Shown piece by piece: positions 43,879-55,338 of a stretch of DNA of 64,000 bases. The number at the start of each line of letters is the position of its first letter. Positions within the stretch are counted from its first letter, which is position 1. This DNA is from Gemmatimonas phototrophica. Lineage in GTDB: Bacteria; Gemmatimonadota; Gemmatimonadetes; Gemmatimonadales; Gemmatimonadaceae. The DNA is taken from positions 121,283-185,282 of the forward strand of contig CAMBNV010000006.1 in assembly GCA_945869195.1 (NCBI GenBank), in the 5' to 3' direction. The notes beneath the pieces are model-generated. The model was not told where the DNA came from, searched no databases, and was given only the letters and a program-made list of their open reading frames with translations. The position numbers were made by a program, and so were the translations under genes.

Positions 43879-45489
43879 ATGACCACGTCGTCCATTCCCG
43901 TCCGTGAGAGTGCGATCGGCCTCGGCGCTCAGGGCCTCGCGCCCAAGGGCACCGTGCGCTGGAACCTCGAAGCGCCTGAGCTCGTGCGGTCCGCCATTCG
44001 CAAGGGCGAAGGCGAGCTTGCCCAGATGGGTCCCTTCGTCGCTGTCACCACGCCGCACACCGGCCGTTCACCCAACGACAAGTTCGTGGTGAAGGAAGCC
44101 TCGACCGAGGCCGACGTCGACTGGGGCAAGGTCAATCAGCCACTGAGCGAGGCGCACTTCGATCGGCTGCTCGCGGACGTGCACGCCTATCTCAACAGCC
44201 GCGACGAGCTCTTCGTCGAGGACCTCTACTGCGGCGCCGACGCCGACTACCGGCTCTCCTGTCGCTACGTCACACCCAACGCGTGGCATGCGAACTTCGT
44301 GCGCAACATGTTCATCCGCCCAGCCCTGACCGAGCTTGCCGCATTCGCCCCGAACTTCTCGATCCTGCACGCGCCCGAGTTTCAGGCCGATCCGGCAAAG
44401 CACGGGACCCGCACAAGCACGTTCATCGTACTCAACCTCGCGCAGCGCACAATCCTGATCGGCGGCACGCGCTACGCTGGTGAACTCAAGAAGGCGATGT
44501 TCACGGTGATGAACTACCTGCTCCCGAAGCAGGGCGTACTTTCGATGCACTGCTCGGCCAACATCGGTCCGGCCGGCGACACAGCACTCTTCTTCGGCCT
44601 CTCGGGCACGGGGAAGACAACCCTCTCCGCCGACCCAGAGCGCGGCCTGATTGGCGACGACGAGCATGGATGGAGCGACAACGGGACCTTCAACTTCGAA
44701 GGCGGCTGCTACGCCAAGGTCATTAATTTGTCGAAGGAGCAGGAACCCGACATCTTCGCCACCACCGAGATGTTCGGCACGGTGCTGGAGAACGTCGTGC
44801 TCGAGGCCGGAACCAAAAGGGTCGAGTTCGCGAACCAATCGATCACTGAGAACACGCGTGCCTCGTACCCGCTCCACTTCATCCGCAACCATGTCCCGAG
44901 CGGCAAGGGCGGACACCCGAAGCATGTGGTGTTTCTCACGGCCGATGCCTTCGGGGTGCTCCCGCCCATTGCCAAACTCACGCCCGAGCAGGCGATGTAC
45001 TATTTCCTCTCGGGCTACACCGCAAAGCTCGCCGGCACCGAACGCGGCGTCACCGAGCCGCAGGCGACCTTCTCCGCCTGCTTCGGCGCCGTGTTCCTCG
45101 TCTGGCATCCGACCAAGTACGCCGAGATGCTTGGCGCACTGCTCGACACCCATGGCGCGCAGGTCTGGCTCGTGAATACGGGTTGGAGCGGCGGCCCCTA
45201 CGGTGTCGGTTCGCGCATGAAGCTCGGTTACACCCGCGCCATGGTCCGCGCGCTATTGGCCGGTAACCTCGACCAGGCGCCGGTGACCCCCGACCCAATC
45301 TTCGGCCTGCCAATCCCGTCGGCAATCGAGGGTGTTCCCACGGAGATACTCCAGCCGCGCAATACCTGGACGGACGGGGCGGCATACGATACGCAGGCAA
45401 AGAAGTTGGCCGCGATGTTCGCCGAGAACATCAAGAAGTTCGGGAGCGCCGTCAGCCCAGCGATTCTGGGGGCTGGCCCGAAAGTTTGA
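43879..45489 (+). CDS. pckA: ATP-dependent phosphoenolpyruvate carboxykinase
   Basis: Gluconeogenic enzyme: oxaloacetate + ATP gives PEP + CO2 + ADP. 536 residues from ATG 43879, near the family length; the longer reading starts inside maeB. Substrate-binding TGRSPNDKFVV, Mn site residues in GTRYAGELKKAMFTVMNYLL, P-loop GLSGTGKTTLSAD, metal-binding GDDEHGW, and the adenine-region NTGWSGGPYGVG are all in order. A strong hairpin terminator follows 14 bases after the stop. Confidence 0.97.
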   Translation: MTTSSIPVRESAIGLGAQGLAPKGTVRWNLEAPELVRSAIRKGEGELAQMGPFVAVTTPHTGRSPNDKFVVKEASTEADVDWGKVNQPLSEAHFDRLLADVHAYLNSRDELFVEDLYCGADADYRLSCRYVTPNAWHANFVRNMFIRPALTELAAFAPNFSILHAPEFQADPAKHGTRTSTFIVLNLAQRTILIGGTRYAGELKKAMFTVMNYLLPKQGVLSMHCSANIGPAGDTALFFGLSGTGKTTLSADPERGLIGDDEHGWSDNGTFNFEGGCYAKVINLSKEQEPDIFATTEMFGTVLENVVLEAGTKRVEFANQSITENTRASYPLHFIRNHVPSGKGGHPKHVVFLTADAFGVLPPIAKLTPEQAMYYFLSGYTAKLAGTERGVTEPQATFSACFGAVFLVWHPTKYAEMLGALLDTHGAQVWLVNTGWSGGPYGVGSRMKLGYTRAMVRALLAGNLDQAPVTPDPIFGLPIPSAIEGVPTEILQPRNTWTDGAAYDTQAKKLAAMFAENIKKFGSAVSPAILGAGPKV

Positions 45490-45503
45490 GCCGCTATGGC
45501 AGG

Positions 45504-45545
45504 GCCAAGGGGAGTCCGAGCCATCTGGCGCGGACTCCCCTTGGC
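45504..45545 (+). terminator. terminator after pckA
   Basis: Perfect 15-base inverted repeat, GCCAAGGGGAGTCCG and its complement, around a 12-base loop, 14 bases after the pckA stop. Only a weak T-rich stretch follows. Confidence 0.85.
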
Positions 45546-45629
45546 GTTCCCGGCAGCATATTTCGCACGCTCCGCATGGCCGATCATTTTTTCTGACCTA
45601 TCACGTCCCCCATCCCACCGCTGCAGTCG

Positions 45630-46853
45630 ATGCCGACCCTTCGCGATCCTCTCTGGAATAACATCCGCGTCGATGGGCCCTACCTACGGCTCATGGACTC
45701 GGCGCCGTTCCAGCGACTGCGCTACGTGCGCCAGCTCGGGCTCGCGCACCTGGTGTACCCCGGCGCCACGCATTCGAGGTTTGAGCACGCCCTTGGTGCC
45801 TACCACCTCGCACGGCTCACGGTGCGTGTCCTCGACGACGCTGGCGAACTTGGCGCGGTCCCTGCACTCGACCGCAAGCTCGTCGTCGCCGCCGCGCTCC
45901 TCCATGACATCGGGCACTACCCGTTCTCGCACGCGCTCGAAGAGGTCGGCGTTCCGCATCACGAGGAGGTCGCGGAGCCGTTGATCGCCGGTGGCCCCAT
46001 TGGCGCCATCCTTCGGGAAGAGTTCTCCGCCGACGCCCCCGAACGCATTCTCGATCTCGTACGCGGAACGAGCGAGGCTCCGCTTCAGGGGCTCATCTCC
46101 GGATCGATTGATCTGGACAAGACCGACTACCTTAAACGCGACGCGATGATGTGCGGCGTCGCGTACGGGGAGATCGACGTTGATCGCCTTCGGCACGCGC
46201 TGACTATCGTGACCGACCCCGTCACGGGACGCCCGACGGTCGGGCTGCGCGAGAAGGGGCTCTCAGCGCTCGAGTCGCTGCTCTTCGCGAAGTACCAGAT
46301 GTACCGCAACGTCTATTGGCAGCATGCTGTACGCAGCGCGACGGCGATGTACCGGCGCCTTGTCGAAGACGCGCTGCGTACGGGACGGCTCGCCGTCGAG
46401 ACACTCGCCACCTACACCGACGAGGGGATCCTCCACGCCCTCGATGCCGGCGCTGCGCCGCCACTCCTGGGCGCCCTTCGTGAGCGCCGGCTGTACAAGC
46501 GGGCCATGGAGGCGCCGGCGGCGGAGCTCACCGGACTCGACCTTGAGTGGATTGCCGAGGACCGCGATAGGACGCGGGCGGCCGAAGATGCGCTCGCGAG
46601 CGCGCACGGCCTCAGGAGTGGCGACCTGCTGCTCGACTATCCACGCAAAGAGCGGATGATCGGTCTTGACCTTCCGCTCCTCGCCCGCGACGGCACCGTC
46701 TGCCGCATGACCGACTCGGGGTTGGCGGGAGCCATTAACCTTCCAATCCTCGCCGAACAACTCTACCAGTCGGCGCGGTGGCTGCGGGTCTTCACCGTCG
46801 GTCGGGCAGAGATCGCGCGATCCGAAGTCCTCGCGGTGCTGGCGTCGACGTAA
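45630..46853 (+). CDS. HD-domain phosphohydrolase (dNTPase/SAMHD1-like)
   Basis: 407 residues. The HD-site motifs are RFEHALGAYHLA (first His), LLHDIGHYPFSHALE (HD pair) and the later Asp in SGSIDLDKTDYLKRDA, characteristic of YwfO/YdhJ-type relatives of dGTPases. Probably a deoxynucleotide triphosphohydrolase or a related nucleotide enzyme; the substrate is not fixed by sequence. ATG start with no Shine-Dalgarno, 84 bases after the pckA terminator. Confidence 0.88.
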   Translation: MPTLRDPLWNNIRVDGPYLRLMDSAPFQRLRYVRQLGLAHLVYPGATHSRFEHALGAYHLARLTVRVLDDAGELGAVPALDRKLVVAAALLHDIGHYPFSHALEEVGVPHHEEVAEPLIAGGPIGAILREEFSADAPERILDLVRGTSEAPLQGLISGSIDLDKTDYLKRDAMMCGVAYGEIDVDRLRHALTIVTDPVTGRPTVGLREKGLSALESLLFAKYQMYRNVYWQHAVRSATAMYRRLVEDALRTGRLAVETLATYTDEGILHALDAGAAPPLLGALRERRLYKRAMEAPAAELTGLDLEWIAEDRDRTRAAEDALASAHGLRSGDLLLDYPRKERMIGLDLPLLARDGTVCRMTDSGLAGAINLPILAEQLYQSARWLRVFTVGRAEIARSEVLAVLAST

Positions 46854-46858
46854 GCGAA

Positions 46859-47050
46859 TTAGCCCTCAGGAGCGACTTTCCGAGCCTTCCCGTGCGCCTC
46901 AGCCAGCAGGCGTCCGATCCCCCGATAGAACTGCGCGTCCGACGACTTGCCGTCCTCTGCCATCGCGAGTGCGCACCGCTCGAGCGCGTACAGAAGATTG
47001 CCGAGGTAGAGCTCGGCAACTCCCCCCACTGTCTCTGGCGCTTCAGGCAT
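46859..47050 (-). CDS. 63-residue helical protein of unknown function
   Basis: MPEAPETVGGVAELYLGNLL is followed by YALERCALAMAEDGKSSDAQ and a basic end. Mostly amphipathic helix. The start overlaps the end of the PP2C phosphatase gene by 8 bases on the same strand, as real operon partners do here. I do not recognise it. It ends 5 bases from the convergent HD gene. Confidence 0.55.
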   Translation of the reverse strand: MPEAPETVGGVAELYLGNLLYALERCALAMAEDGKSSDAQFYRGIGRLLAEAHGKARKVAPEG

Positions 47051-47798
47051 CTGCGGATTCTTCCAGGCGATCTACCTGGACCACAATCGCGGTGATATTG
47101 TCGAGTCCCCCGCGGCTGTTCGCGTCTGAGATGAGCATGTCCACGATCCGACCCGGGCCCGTACGCGCGAGTAAGAGTTGCTGCAGGCGGCGGTCATCGA
47201 CCATGCCAGTGAGTCCATCCGACGCCACGAGGAACACGTCGCCGGGCTGCGTTGCGCCCGAATAGATATCCGCTTCGACCGCGGCGCTCGCCCCGGCGCA
47301 ACGGGTGATCACATTGCTGTACGGATGATAGCGAGCCTGTTCTGGCGTCAGCAGCCCCGCATCCACCTGCTCCTGCACGTACGAGTGGTCTTTGGTAATC
47401 TGCCTGAGCGCGCCGTCTCGCAGGAGGTAGATCCGCGAATCGCCGATCTGTCCAATGAGGTACCCTGAATCGGACATCACGAGCACCGAGATGGTCGTCC
47501 CCATCCCCTGCTTGTCGACCTCGGCCATCATCCGCTCGTAGATCGCGCGGTTCGCATCCATGAGCGCCCGCGCGACCGTGGCTGGCGCGCCATCGGCATC
47601 CACCGACTGCAACGGGAGCAGCCCGCGCGCCACGATCTGCACCGCCATCTCACTCGCGACTTCGCCGGCCGCATGGCCACCCATGCCATCGGCGACGACG
47701 AATATTCCACGGGTGGAATCCGCCTCGACGAAGAAGTTGTCTTCATTCCCGGACCGGACCATCCCCACGTCCGTGCGCGCGCCCACCTTAATCTGCAT
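47043..47798 (-). CDS. PP2C-type Ser/Thr protein phosphatase (Stp1-like)
   Basis: 251 residues, all catalytic domain. Metal-binding motifs in order: VRSGNEDN, VVADGMGGHAAGE, GTTISVLV, GQIGDSRIYLL, ASDGLTGMV and DNITAIVVQV. It reverses phosphorylation by Hanks-type kinases. No such kinase is in the window. The gene follows the triple-FHA gene with 4 bases between them, so phosphatase and phosphothreonine reader form one unit. Confidence 0.95.
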   Translation of the reverse strand: MQIKVGARTDVGMVRSGNEDNFFVEADSTRGIFVVADGMGGHAAGEVASEMAVQIVARGLLPLQSVDADGAPATVARALMDANRAIYERMMAEVDKQGMGTTISVLVMSDSGYLIGQIGDSRIYLLRDGALRQITKDHSYVQEQVDAGLLTPEQARYHPYSNVITRCAGASAAVEADIYSGATQPGDVFLVASDGLTGMVDDRRLQQLLLARTGPGRIVDMLISDANSRGGLDNITAIVVQVDRLEESADA

Positions 47799-47802
47799 CT
47801 CC

Positions 47803-49056
47803 TCAGCGCCCAGAGAATAGGAGACTATTGAGGAGCCAAAGGCTCGCGCCCACGAGGGTCACGATAACGAGAAGCACCGCGGCGCGACCATTGTTTTTCG
47901 CAGCAGCGGCTCTCTCAGCAGCATTCGTCTGAGCCGGGGCCGGTGCTTTCACCGCAGGAGCCCCCGATTTTACAGCCGCCTGCTTCCGGAGGGGGTCGAC
48001 GTTCACCCGGACGAAAGCTCGGGTACCGACGCCCTCAACTACCGGCGCGAACGCCGGTCGGAAAATCATCTTGATGCCGCCAAACCGCAGATCTGGCGCG
48101 CCTTCCACGCGCACCTCACCCTTGATGCGCCGTCCGCCGACATAGGTGCCGTTGGTCGACTCCTGATCCACCACGTACCAACCATCCCCGCGCTTCTGAA
48201 TCTTCGCGTGCGAGTCGGAGATCGACTCGTCCCTGATCGCGATATCGTTGTGCTCGCCGCGCCCAACGTTCGTGAGGGTGGAGTGGAGTTCGAATTTCAG
48301 CCCCTTCAACAGCCCCTCAGCCGTGACCTCGAGCGTCGCGAGCGCCGTACGCGCCACCAGCGGCGCGGCCGGCGCGGCGGCTACGGGAAACACCGCGACC
48401 GCAGGCGTCATGGCCACGTCCGCGAAGAAGTGGAACTCGTCGGCACCCATTTTGATTACGTCGGCAGGGCGCAGGAGCAGATTGCCGGTGACTCTGGTCC
48501 CGTTCACCCAGACCCCATTGGCGCTATGGTCTGTCAGGACGTACCCAGCGGACGCCGGCGCGATGCTCGCGTGCTTGCGCGAGATCTCGGTGTTGGCAAT
48601 CACGATGTCGTTGCCAACCTCTCGACCGAATGACACACCAGCGTCGAGCACGATGTACTCGCGGCCGTCAGCCACCGACACGAGCCGGCCGCCCGTCGCC
48701 TTCTTTGGTGCCGTCGCGCTCCGGGATGCGACCATGCGAGCGACATCGGCGGCGCTCACGAACGACGTGCTTCCGCTGTTGACTTCCTCGCCGAGGCGTA
48801 GCTCGTGTCCGGCAATCTGGACTTTGTCCCCGTGCACAAGCGGAGTCGGCCGGATCGCCACCTGGACACCGTTGACCATCACCACGGACTCCGCCGCGCC
48901 AAGCCGAATGGAGACGCCGCTATCCTCGACGGAGACAACCGCGCGACTCGTTGAGTCGCCACTGGGGAGCCGAATACCTGCGCCGTCGTACGCGCCGATA
49001 GTCGTCTCACCCGCCGTGAGCGGATATTGGGTGTCGCCAAGCTTGAGGTAGGCCAT
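47803..49056 (-). CDS. triple-FHA-domain protein with C-terminal membrane anchor
   Basis: 417 residues from ATG 49056 (MAYLKLGDTQYPLTAGETTI). Three FHA modules: a degenerate first (about 1-90), a second with FGREVGNDIVI, ISRKHASI and SANGVWVNG (about 125-205), and a third with VGRGEHNDIAI, ISDSHAKI and STNGTYVGG (about 255-335). FHA2 and FHA3 keep the GR, S-x-x-H and NG signature for phosphothreonine binding; FHA1 lacks the S-x-x-H. A Pro/Ala linker and one helix near the C-terminus (AAVLLVIVTLVGASLWLL) would hold it on the inner membrane with FHA domains in the cytoplasm. Confidence 0.9.
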   Translation of the reverse strand: MAYLKLGDTQYPLTAGETTIGAYDGAGIRLPSGDSTSRAVVSVEDSGVSIRLGAAESVVMVNGVQVAIRPTPLVHGDKVQIAGHELRLGEEVNSGSTSFVSAADVARMVASRSATAPKKATGGRLVSVADGREYIVLDAGVSFGREVGNDIVIANTEISRKHASIAPASAGYVLTDHSANGVWVNGTRVTGNLLLRPADVIKMGADEFHFFADVAMTPAVAVFPVAAAPAAPLVARTALATLEVTAEGLLKGLKFELHSTLTNVGRGEHNDIAIRDESISDSHAKIQKRGDGWYVVDQESTNGTYVGGRRIKGEVRVEGAPDLRFGGIKMIFRPAFAPVVEGVGTRAFVRVNVDPLRKQAAVKSGAPAVKAPAPAQTNAAERAAAAKNNGRAAVLLVIVTLVGASLWLLNSLLFSGR

Positions 49057-49287
49057 GGTGATAGGAAGGTACCGGGAGCACTGGGTGGTCGGCAAGCATC
49101 AGTAAATCAAGGCAGCGAAGGGCTCCCCCGCTTGAACTCGGCTCAGCCGCCAGACAGCCTTTGACACGCCAGCAGGACCCGGGGGGTTTCGCGGGTCCGC
49201 AGCTCCCCAGGCGGGAGCAGCTAGCCCTCGATCGCACTCGCCATGGGGCCCAGTGCGCGGGGTACGGCGAGGGTAGCCACGCGCCAC

Positions 49288-49293
49288 TAGCTT
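49288..49293 (+). promoter_or_regulatory. -10 element TAGCTT before uvrA
   Basis: TAGCTT ends 9 bases before the uvrA ATG, giving a leader of about three bases. The rest of the 246-base gap to the FHA gene holds no gene I can recognise. Confidence 0.45.
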
Positions 49294-49302
49294 TCTTCAT
49301 TA

Positions 49303-52116
<2,814 letters not shown>

Positions 52117-52228
52117 ACCTGAGCTGCCGCCCGCGATCAGGCGAGCATCGTGCTCACCTCCACGTTTTCATACTGCCGCCTTCCCTCCTGTTGCTACCCG
52201 TCATCCGCTTCTGACTGCCCTCTCGTCC

Positions 52229-53461
52229 TCACTCATGCCTGATCGCATCGATCGGCGAGAGCCGGGAGGCTCGAAGTGCGGGGTACAAGCCGAACCCGAT
52301 TCCGATCGCCACCGAGAGCGCGGCCGCCACGAGGATCGTCGACGGCGTGATCGCGGCCTCGACCGGTGCCTTTGTCTGCGCGCGCATGATCGCCGCCGTC
52401 GCGAATGCGATCCCCAGACCGAGAGCCACTCCGATCGTCGCACCGAAGCTCGTGATCGCCACCGACTCCGACAGAAACTGCACCAGAATGTCGCGGTCGC
52501 GCGCACCCGTCGCCTTGCGGATCCCGATCTCGCGGGTGCGCTCGGCCACTGATGCGAGCAACACATTCATGATCCCGATCCCGCCCACGAGCAGCGAGAC
52601 GCCGGTGATCGCACCCATGAGCAGCTTGAACACGAGCATCCCCTGCGCGACCTGCTCCACGCGCGCCCGATTGGTGCTGACGCTGGCGCGCTCTTTCCAC
52701 GTTGGACCGTAGCGGGACGCCATCCACGCTTCGACTTCGCCGCGAATCCGCTCTACCTGATCGATGCTCGGCGCCACCAGCGAGATCGATGGTGCGCGAA
52801 TCCCTGGCATCGCACGCGCGGCGGCGTCCACCGGCACGAAGGCCGCGAGCGAGGCGCCGCCCAGGCGACCACCAGCGACCACGCCAATGACGGTGTGCCG
52901 TACTCCAGTGAGTTCGACGATCGAGCCCACTGCCCCCCCCGGCGCGAGGCTGTCACCCGCGACCAAACCCGCGGCGCGTTCGTTGAGCACGACGACCGCC
53001 GTGTCGGTGTCGGTGAACGGGCGCCCCGCCATGACCGTCATTCCCTCGGCGGCGAAGTACGTCGCGAGCGTCCCCATGACTCCAAATCCGCGAGGCGCAC
53101 TGGTGGTGTCGAGCGTCACCATCGACGCGCCGGCGCTGATCAGTTGCAGCTTGGATTCCCCCCTCACCGCGTCTGCGAGCGCCCGGGCGTCCGCCCCCGA
53201 GAACCGGATGACGTCGAGTCGTCGGACGAACTGCCCGTCGATTACGGTGTTCGTCGACGGAGCAACCGAGACGCCCAGCAGATCAGTGGTCTTGGCGATC
53301 TGCTCGCGGGCGAACGCTTCGACGCCGTCACCCATGGCCAAGACGGAGACCATCGCGCCCACCCCCATGACCACGCCGAGGGTGGAGAGCAGCGTGCGCA
53401 GCGGGTTGCCGCGGAGGGCTTCGAGGCCGACCGAGAGAGAATTGCGTGCGGAGATGGGCAT
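52229..53461 (-). CDS. MacB-type ABC transporter permease
   Basis: 410 residues: N-terminal helix (LRTLLSTLGVVMGVGAMVSV), a periplasmic MacB core domain of about 220 residues, and three C-terminal helices with the FtsX-like VAERTREIGIRKATGARDRD and ending SRLSPIDAIRHE. The family exports macrolides, peptides or lipoproteins with an ATPase partner and adaptor, but neither is adjacent here; it converges on uvrA. The ATPase may be elsewhere. Confidence 0.9.
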   Translation of the reverse strand: MPISARNSLSVGLEALRGNPLRTLLSTLGVVMGVGAMVSVLAMGDGVEAFAREQIAKTTDLLGVSVAPSTNTVIDGQFVRRLDVIRFSGADARALADAVRGESKLQLISAGASMVTLDTTSAPRGFGVMGTLATYFAAEGMTVMAGRPFTDTDTAVVVLNERAAGLVAGDSLAPGGAVGSIVELTGVRHTVIGVVAGGRLGGASLAAFVPVDAAARAMPGIRAPSISLVAPSIDQVERIRGEVEAWMASRYGPTWKERASVSTNRARVEQVAQGMLVFKLLMGAITGVSLLVGGIGIMNVLLASVAERTREIGIRKATGARDRDILVQFLSESVAITSFGATIGVALGLGIAFATAAIMRAQTKAPVEAAITPSTILVAAALSVAIGIGFGLYPALRASRLSPIDAIRHE

Positions 53462-53570
53462 CGGTGGTGAGCCAGGGTGCGGGGAGAAAGTACGTCAACG
53501 GACGCGGACGCGAGGAGTGCCGCACCGCGCGCGGCCGGCCTCGACGGCCGAAAACCGCCGGATCTCAGGG

Positions 53571-53599
53571 TTGAATGCCCCCCGCCAGACGGCTACTTT
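53571..53599 (+). promoter_or_regulatory. promoter of tRNA-Asn
   Basis: -35 TTGAAT (53571-53576), 17 bases, -10 TACTTT (53594-53599). The start would be about 5 bases before the mature tRNA. Confidence 0.75.
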
Positions 53600-53610
53600 T
53601 CCCTGACTAC

Positions 53611-53683
53611 GGCCGCGTAGCTCAGCTGGTAGAGCAGGTGACTGTTAATCACCGGGTCACAGGTTCGAGTCCTGTCGCGGTCG
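53611..53683 (+). tRNA. tRNA-Asn (GTT)
   Basis: Acceptor GGCCGCG pairs with CGCGGTC, anticodon stem GGTGA/TCACC, loop CTGTTAA, anticodon GTT, T loop GGTTCGAGTCC, discriminator G, no CCA. It has its own promoter and terminator. Confidence 0.97.
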
Positions 53684-53705
53684 CTCCAACGATTCAGGCG
53701 TGTTA

Positions 53706-53739
53706 CGAGAGGGCCAGCCCACGCGGGCTGGCCCTCTCG
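53706..53739 (+). terminator. terminator of tRNA-Asn
   Basis: Perfect 15-base inverted repeat CGAGAGGGCCAGCCC with a 4-base loop ACGC, 22 bases after the tRNA. Confidence 0.85.
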
Positions 53740-53815
53740 CGTTCGCGCCGATCCGATCCGAGGCCCCCACGGCGCGCGCATCGAATCGCGCTCATCACCG
53801 CCGCCGACGCATGAA

Positions 53816-53821
53816 TAGATT
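53816..53821 (+). promoter_or_regulatory. -10 element TAGATT before the DUF1697 gene
   Basis: TAGATT ends 6 bases before the GTG at 53828, the same arrangement as at 41552 and 16598. Confidence 0.55.
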
Positions 53822-53827
53822 CCGTTC

Positions 53828-54346
53828 GTGACCACTCTCATCGCCCTCCTGCGCGCCGTCAACGTCGGCGGCGCCGGCAAGCTCCTGATGGTTGACCTCC
53901 GCGCGCTCTGCGAGAAGGCCGGATTTACCGACGTCCGCACGTACATCCAGAGCGGCAACGTGGTCTTCTCCAGTAAGCGCACCGCCGGTCAGGCGCGGGT
54001 GACACTCGAGGCCGCGCTCTCCAAGCGACTCGACCGGGCCACGCAGGTGATTGTGCGCACCGCCGACGATCTCGACGCGGTGATCGCCGCCAATCCGTTC
54101 CCGGAAGCGGAGCCAAACCGGCTCCTCGTCGTCTTCCTCTCGCGTGAGGAATCGTCGTCGGAGCTCGACGGCTGGGAGATCCCCGGGAGCGAACGGTTCG
54201 AGCTCGTCGGTCGCGAGCTCTTCATTCACTATCCGGAGGGGATCGGGCAGTCAAAGCTGAAGACTCCGTTCGTGGACCGGGGCACGGCGCGGAATCTCAA
54301 TACCGTTCGGGCCCTTGTCGCGATGGCGCGCCAGGAGCCGACGTAA
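53828..54346 (+). CDS. DUF1697 family protein
   Basis: 172 residues, the usual family length, with the start TTLIALLRAVNVGGAGKLLM, the segment TYIQSGNVVFSS and the end KLKTPFVDRGTARNLNTV, all typical of DUF1697 (a ferredoxin-like fold of unknown role). GTG start. Downstream lies a dead S9 peptidase fragment. Confidence 0.92.
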   Translation: MTTLIALLRAVNVGGAGKLLMVDLRALCEKAGFTDVRTYIQSGNVVFSSKRTAGQARVTLEAALSKRLDRATQVIVRTADDLDAVIAANPFPEAEPNRLLVVFLSREESSSELDGWEIPGSERFELVGRELFIHYPEGIGQSKLKTPFVDRGTARNLNTVRALVAMARQEPT

Positions 54347-54373
54347 CAGAGCTGGCGTCAGCGTTGCCGAGGG

Positions 54374-54778
54374 CGCTGGATCGTCGGCCACACGACCCGC
54401 TTCGCGGCGGCGAGCGCCAACTGCCCGGTCACCAACTGGCTGAGTTTCGTCGGCACGACCGACGGCGCAAGCTGGTACCAGAACTTCGAGAAGCTCCCCT
54501 GGGAGGATCCGTCGGAGCACCTTCGCCGCTCCCCGCTCATGTACGTCGGCAATGTGCGAACGCCGACCATGCTCATGACGGGCGTGAACGACCTCCGCAC
54601 TCCGATGGGTCAGACCGAGGAGTACTACGAGGCGCTCAAAGTGCTCAAGGTGCCGACCGCGATGGTCCGCTTTAACAACGAGTGGCACGGCACGAGTTCT
54701 ACGCCCTCCAACTTCCTGCGTACGCAGGCCTTCCTGCGGAGCTGGTTCGACCGGTATCCAGGCAAACCGACCATCTGA
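54374..54778 (+). pseudogene. C-terminal relic of an S9 prolyl oligopeptidase-type peptidase
   Basis: An open frame without a proper start encodes WIVGHTTRFAAASANCPVTN, PWEDPSEHLRRSPLMYVGNV, MLMTGVNDLRTPMGQTEEYY and RFNNEWHG, the last ~130 residues of acylaminoacyl-peptidase/dipeptidyl-peptidase-like enzymes. The catalytic Asp (in NDLRTP) and His (in EWHG) remain, but the propeller and the GxSxGG serine are gone. The match starts abruptly 28 bases after the DUF1697 stop, so a large deletion probably removed the 5' part. Confidence 0.82.
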
Positions 54779-54843
54779 TCCTGACTGCCGGACTGGCCCG
54801 TGCCCGACGTGCGCGGACCAGCCCCGGCGGTCATATTTATCCC

Positions 54844-55338
54844 ATGTCCGCCACTATCAACCCGCTCGTCGGCGTCATCATGGGCTCGAAGTCCGACTAC
54901 GAGCACCTCGCGCCCGCCCTCGAGATCCTGACACATCTTGGCGTTCCGTTCGAGGCGAAGGTCGTCTCGGCCCATCGGACGCCTGACTATATGTTCGAGT
55001 ACGCCGCCGAGGCAGAGTCGCGCGGCCTGCTCGTGATCATCGCCGCCGCCGGCGGCGCGGCGCACCTGCCCGGGATGGTCGCCTCCAAAACACTCGTCCC
55101 CGTGCTCGGCGTACCGATCCCCGCGACCTCGCTCAACGGTCTCGATGCGCTCCTGTCTATGGTCCAGATGCCCGCCGGTGTTCCCGTCGGCACCCTCGCG
55201 ATTGGCAAACCGGGGGCGACGAACGCCGCGATCCTCGCCGCACAGATCGTCGGGTCGCATCGCCCTGAGGTGCGCGAGAAGCTTCGCGTCTGGCGCGCGA
55301 GCCGCGCCGCCGACGTCCGCGCGCAGACGCTCCCATGA
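54844..55338 (+). CDS. purE: N5-carboxyaminoimidazole ribonucleotide mutase
   Basis: Purine biosynthesis: converts N5-CAIR to CAIR. 164 residues from ATG 54844, the class I PurE length. Motifs [40 protein letters not shown] and GVPIPA. The longer reading starts within the S9 relic. ATGA overlap with purK, its partner enzyme. Confidence 0.97.
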   Translation: MSATINPLVGVIMGSKSDYEHLAPALEILTHLGVPFEAKVVSAHRTPDYMFEYAAEAESRGLLVIIAAAGGAAHLPGMVASKTLVPVLGVPIPATSLNGLDALLSMVQMPAGVPVGTLAIGKPGATNAAILAAQIVGSHRPEVREKLRVWRASRAADVRAQTLP

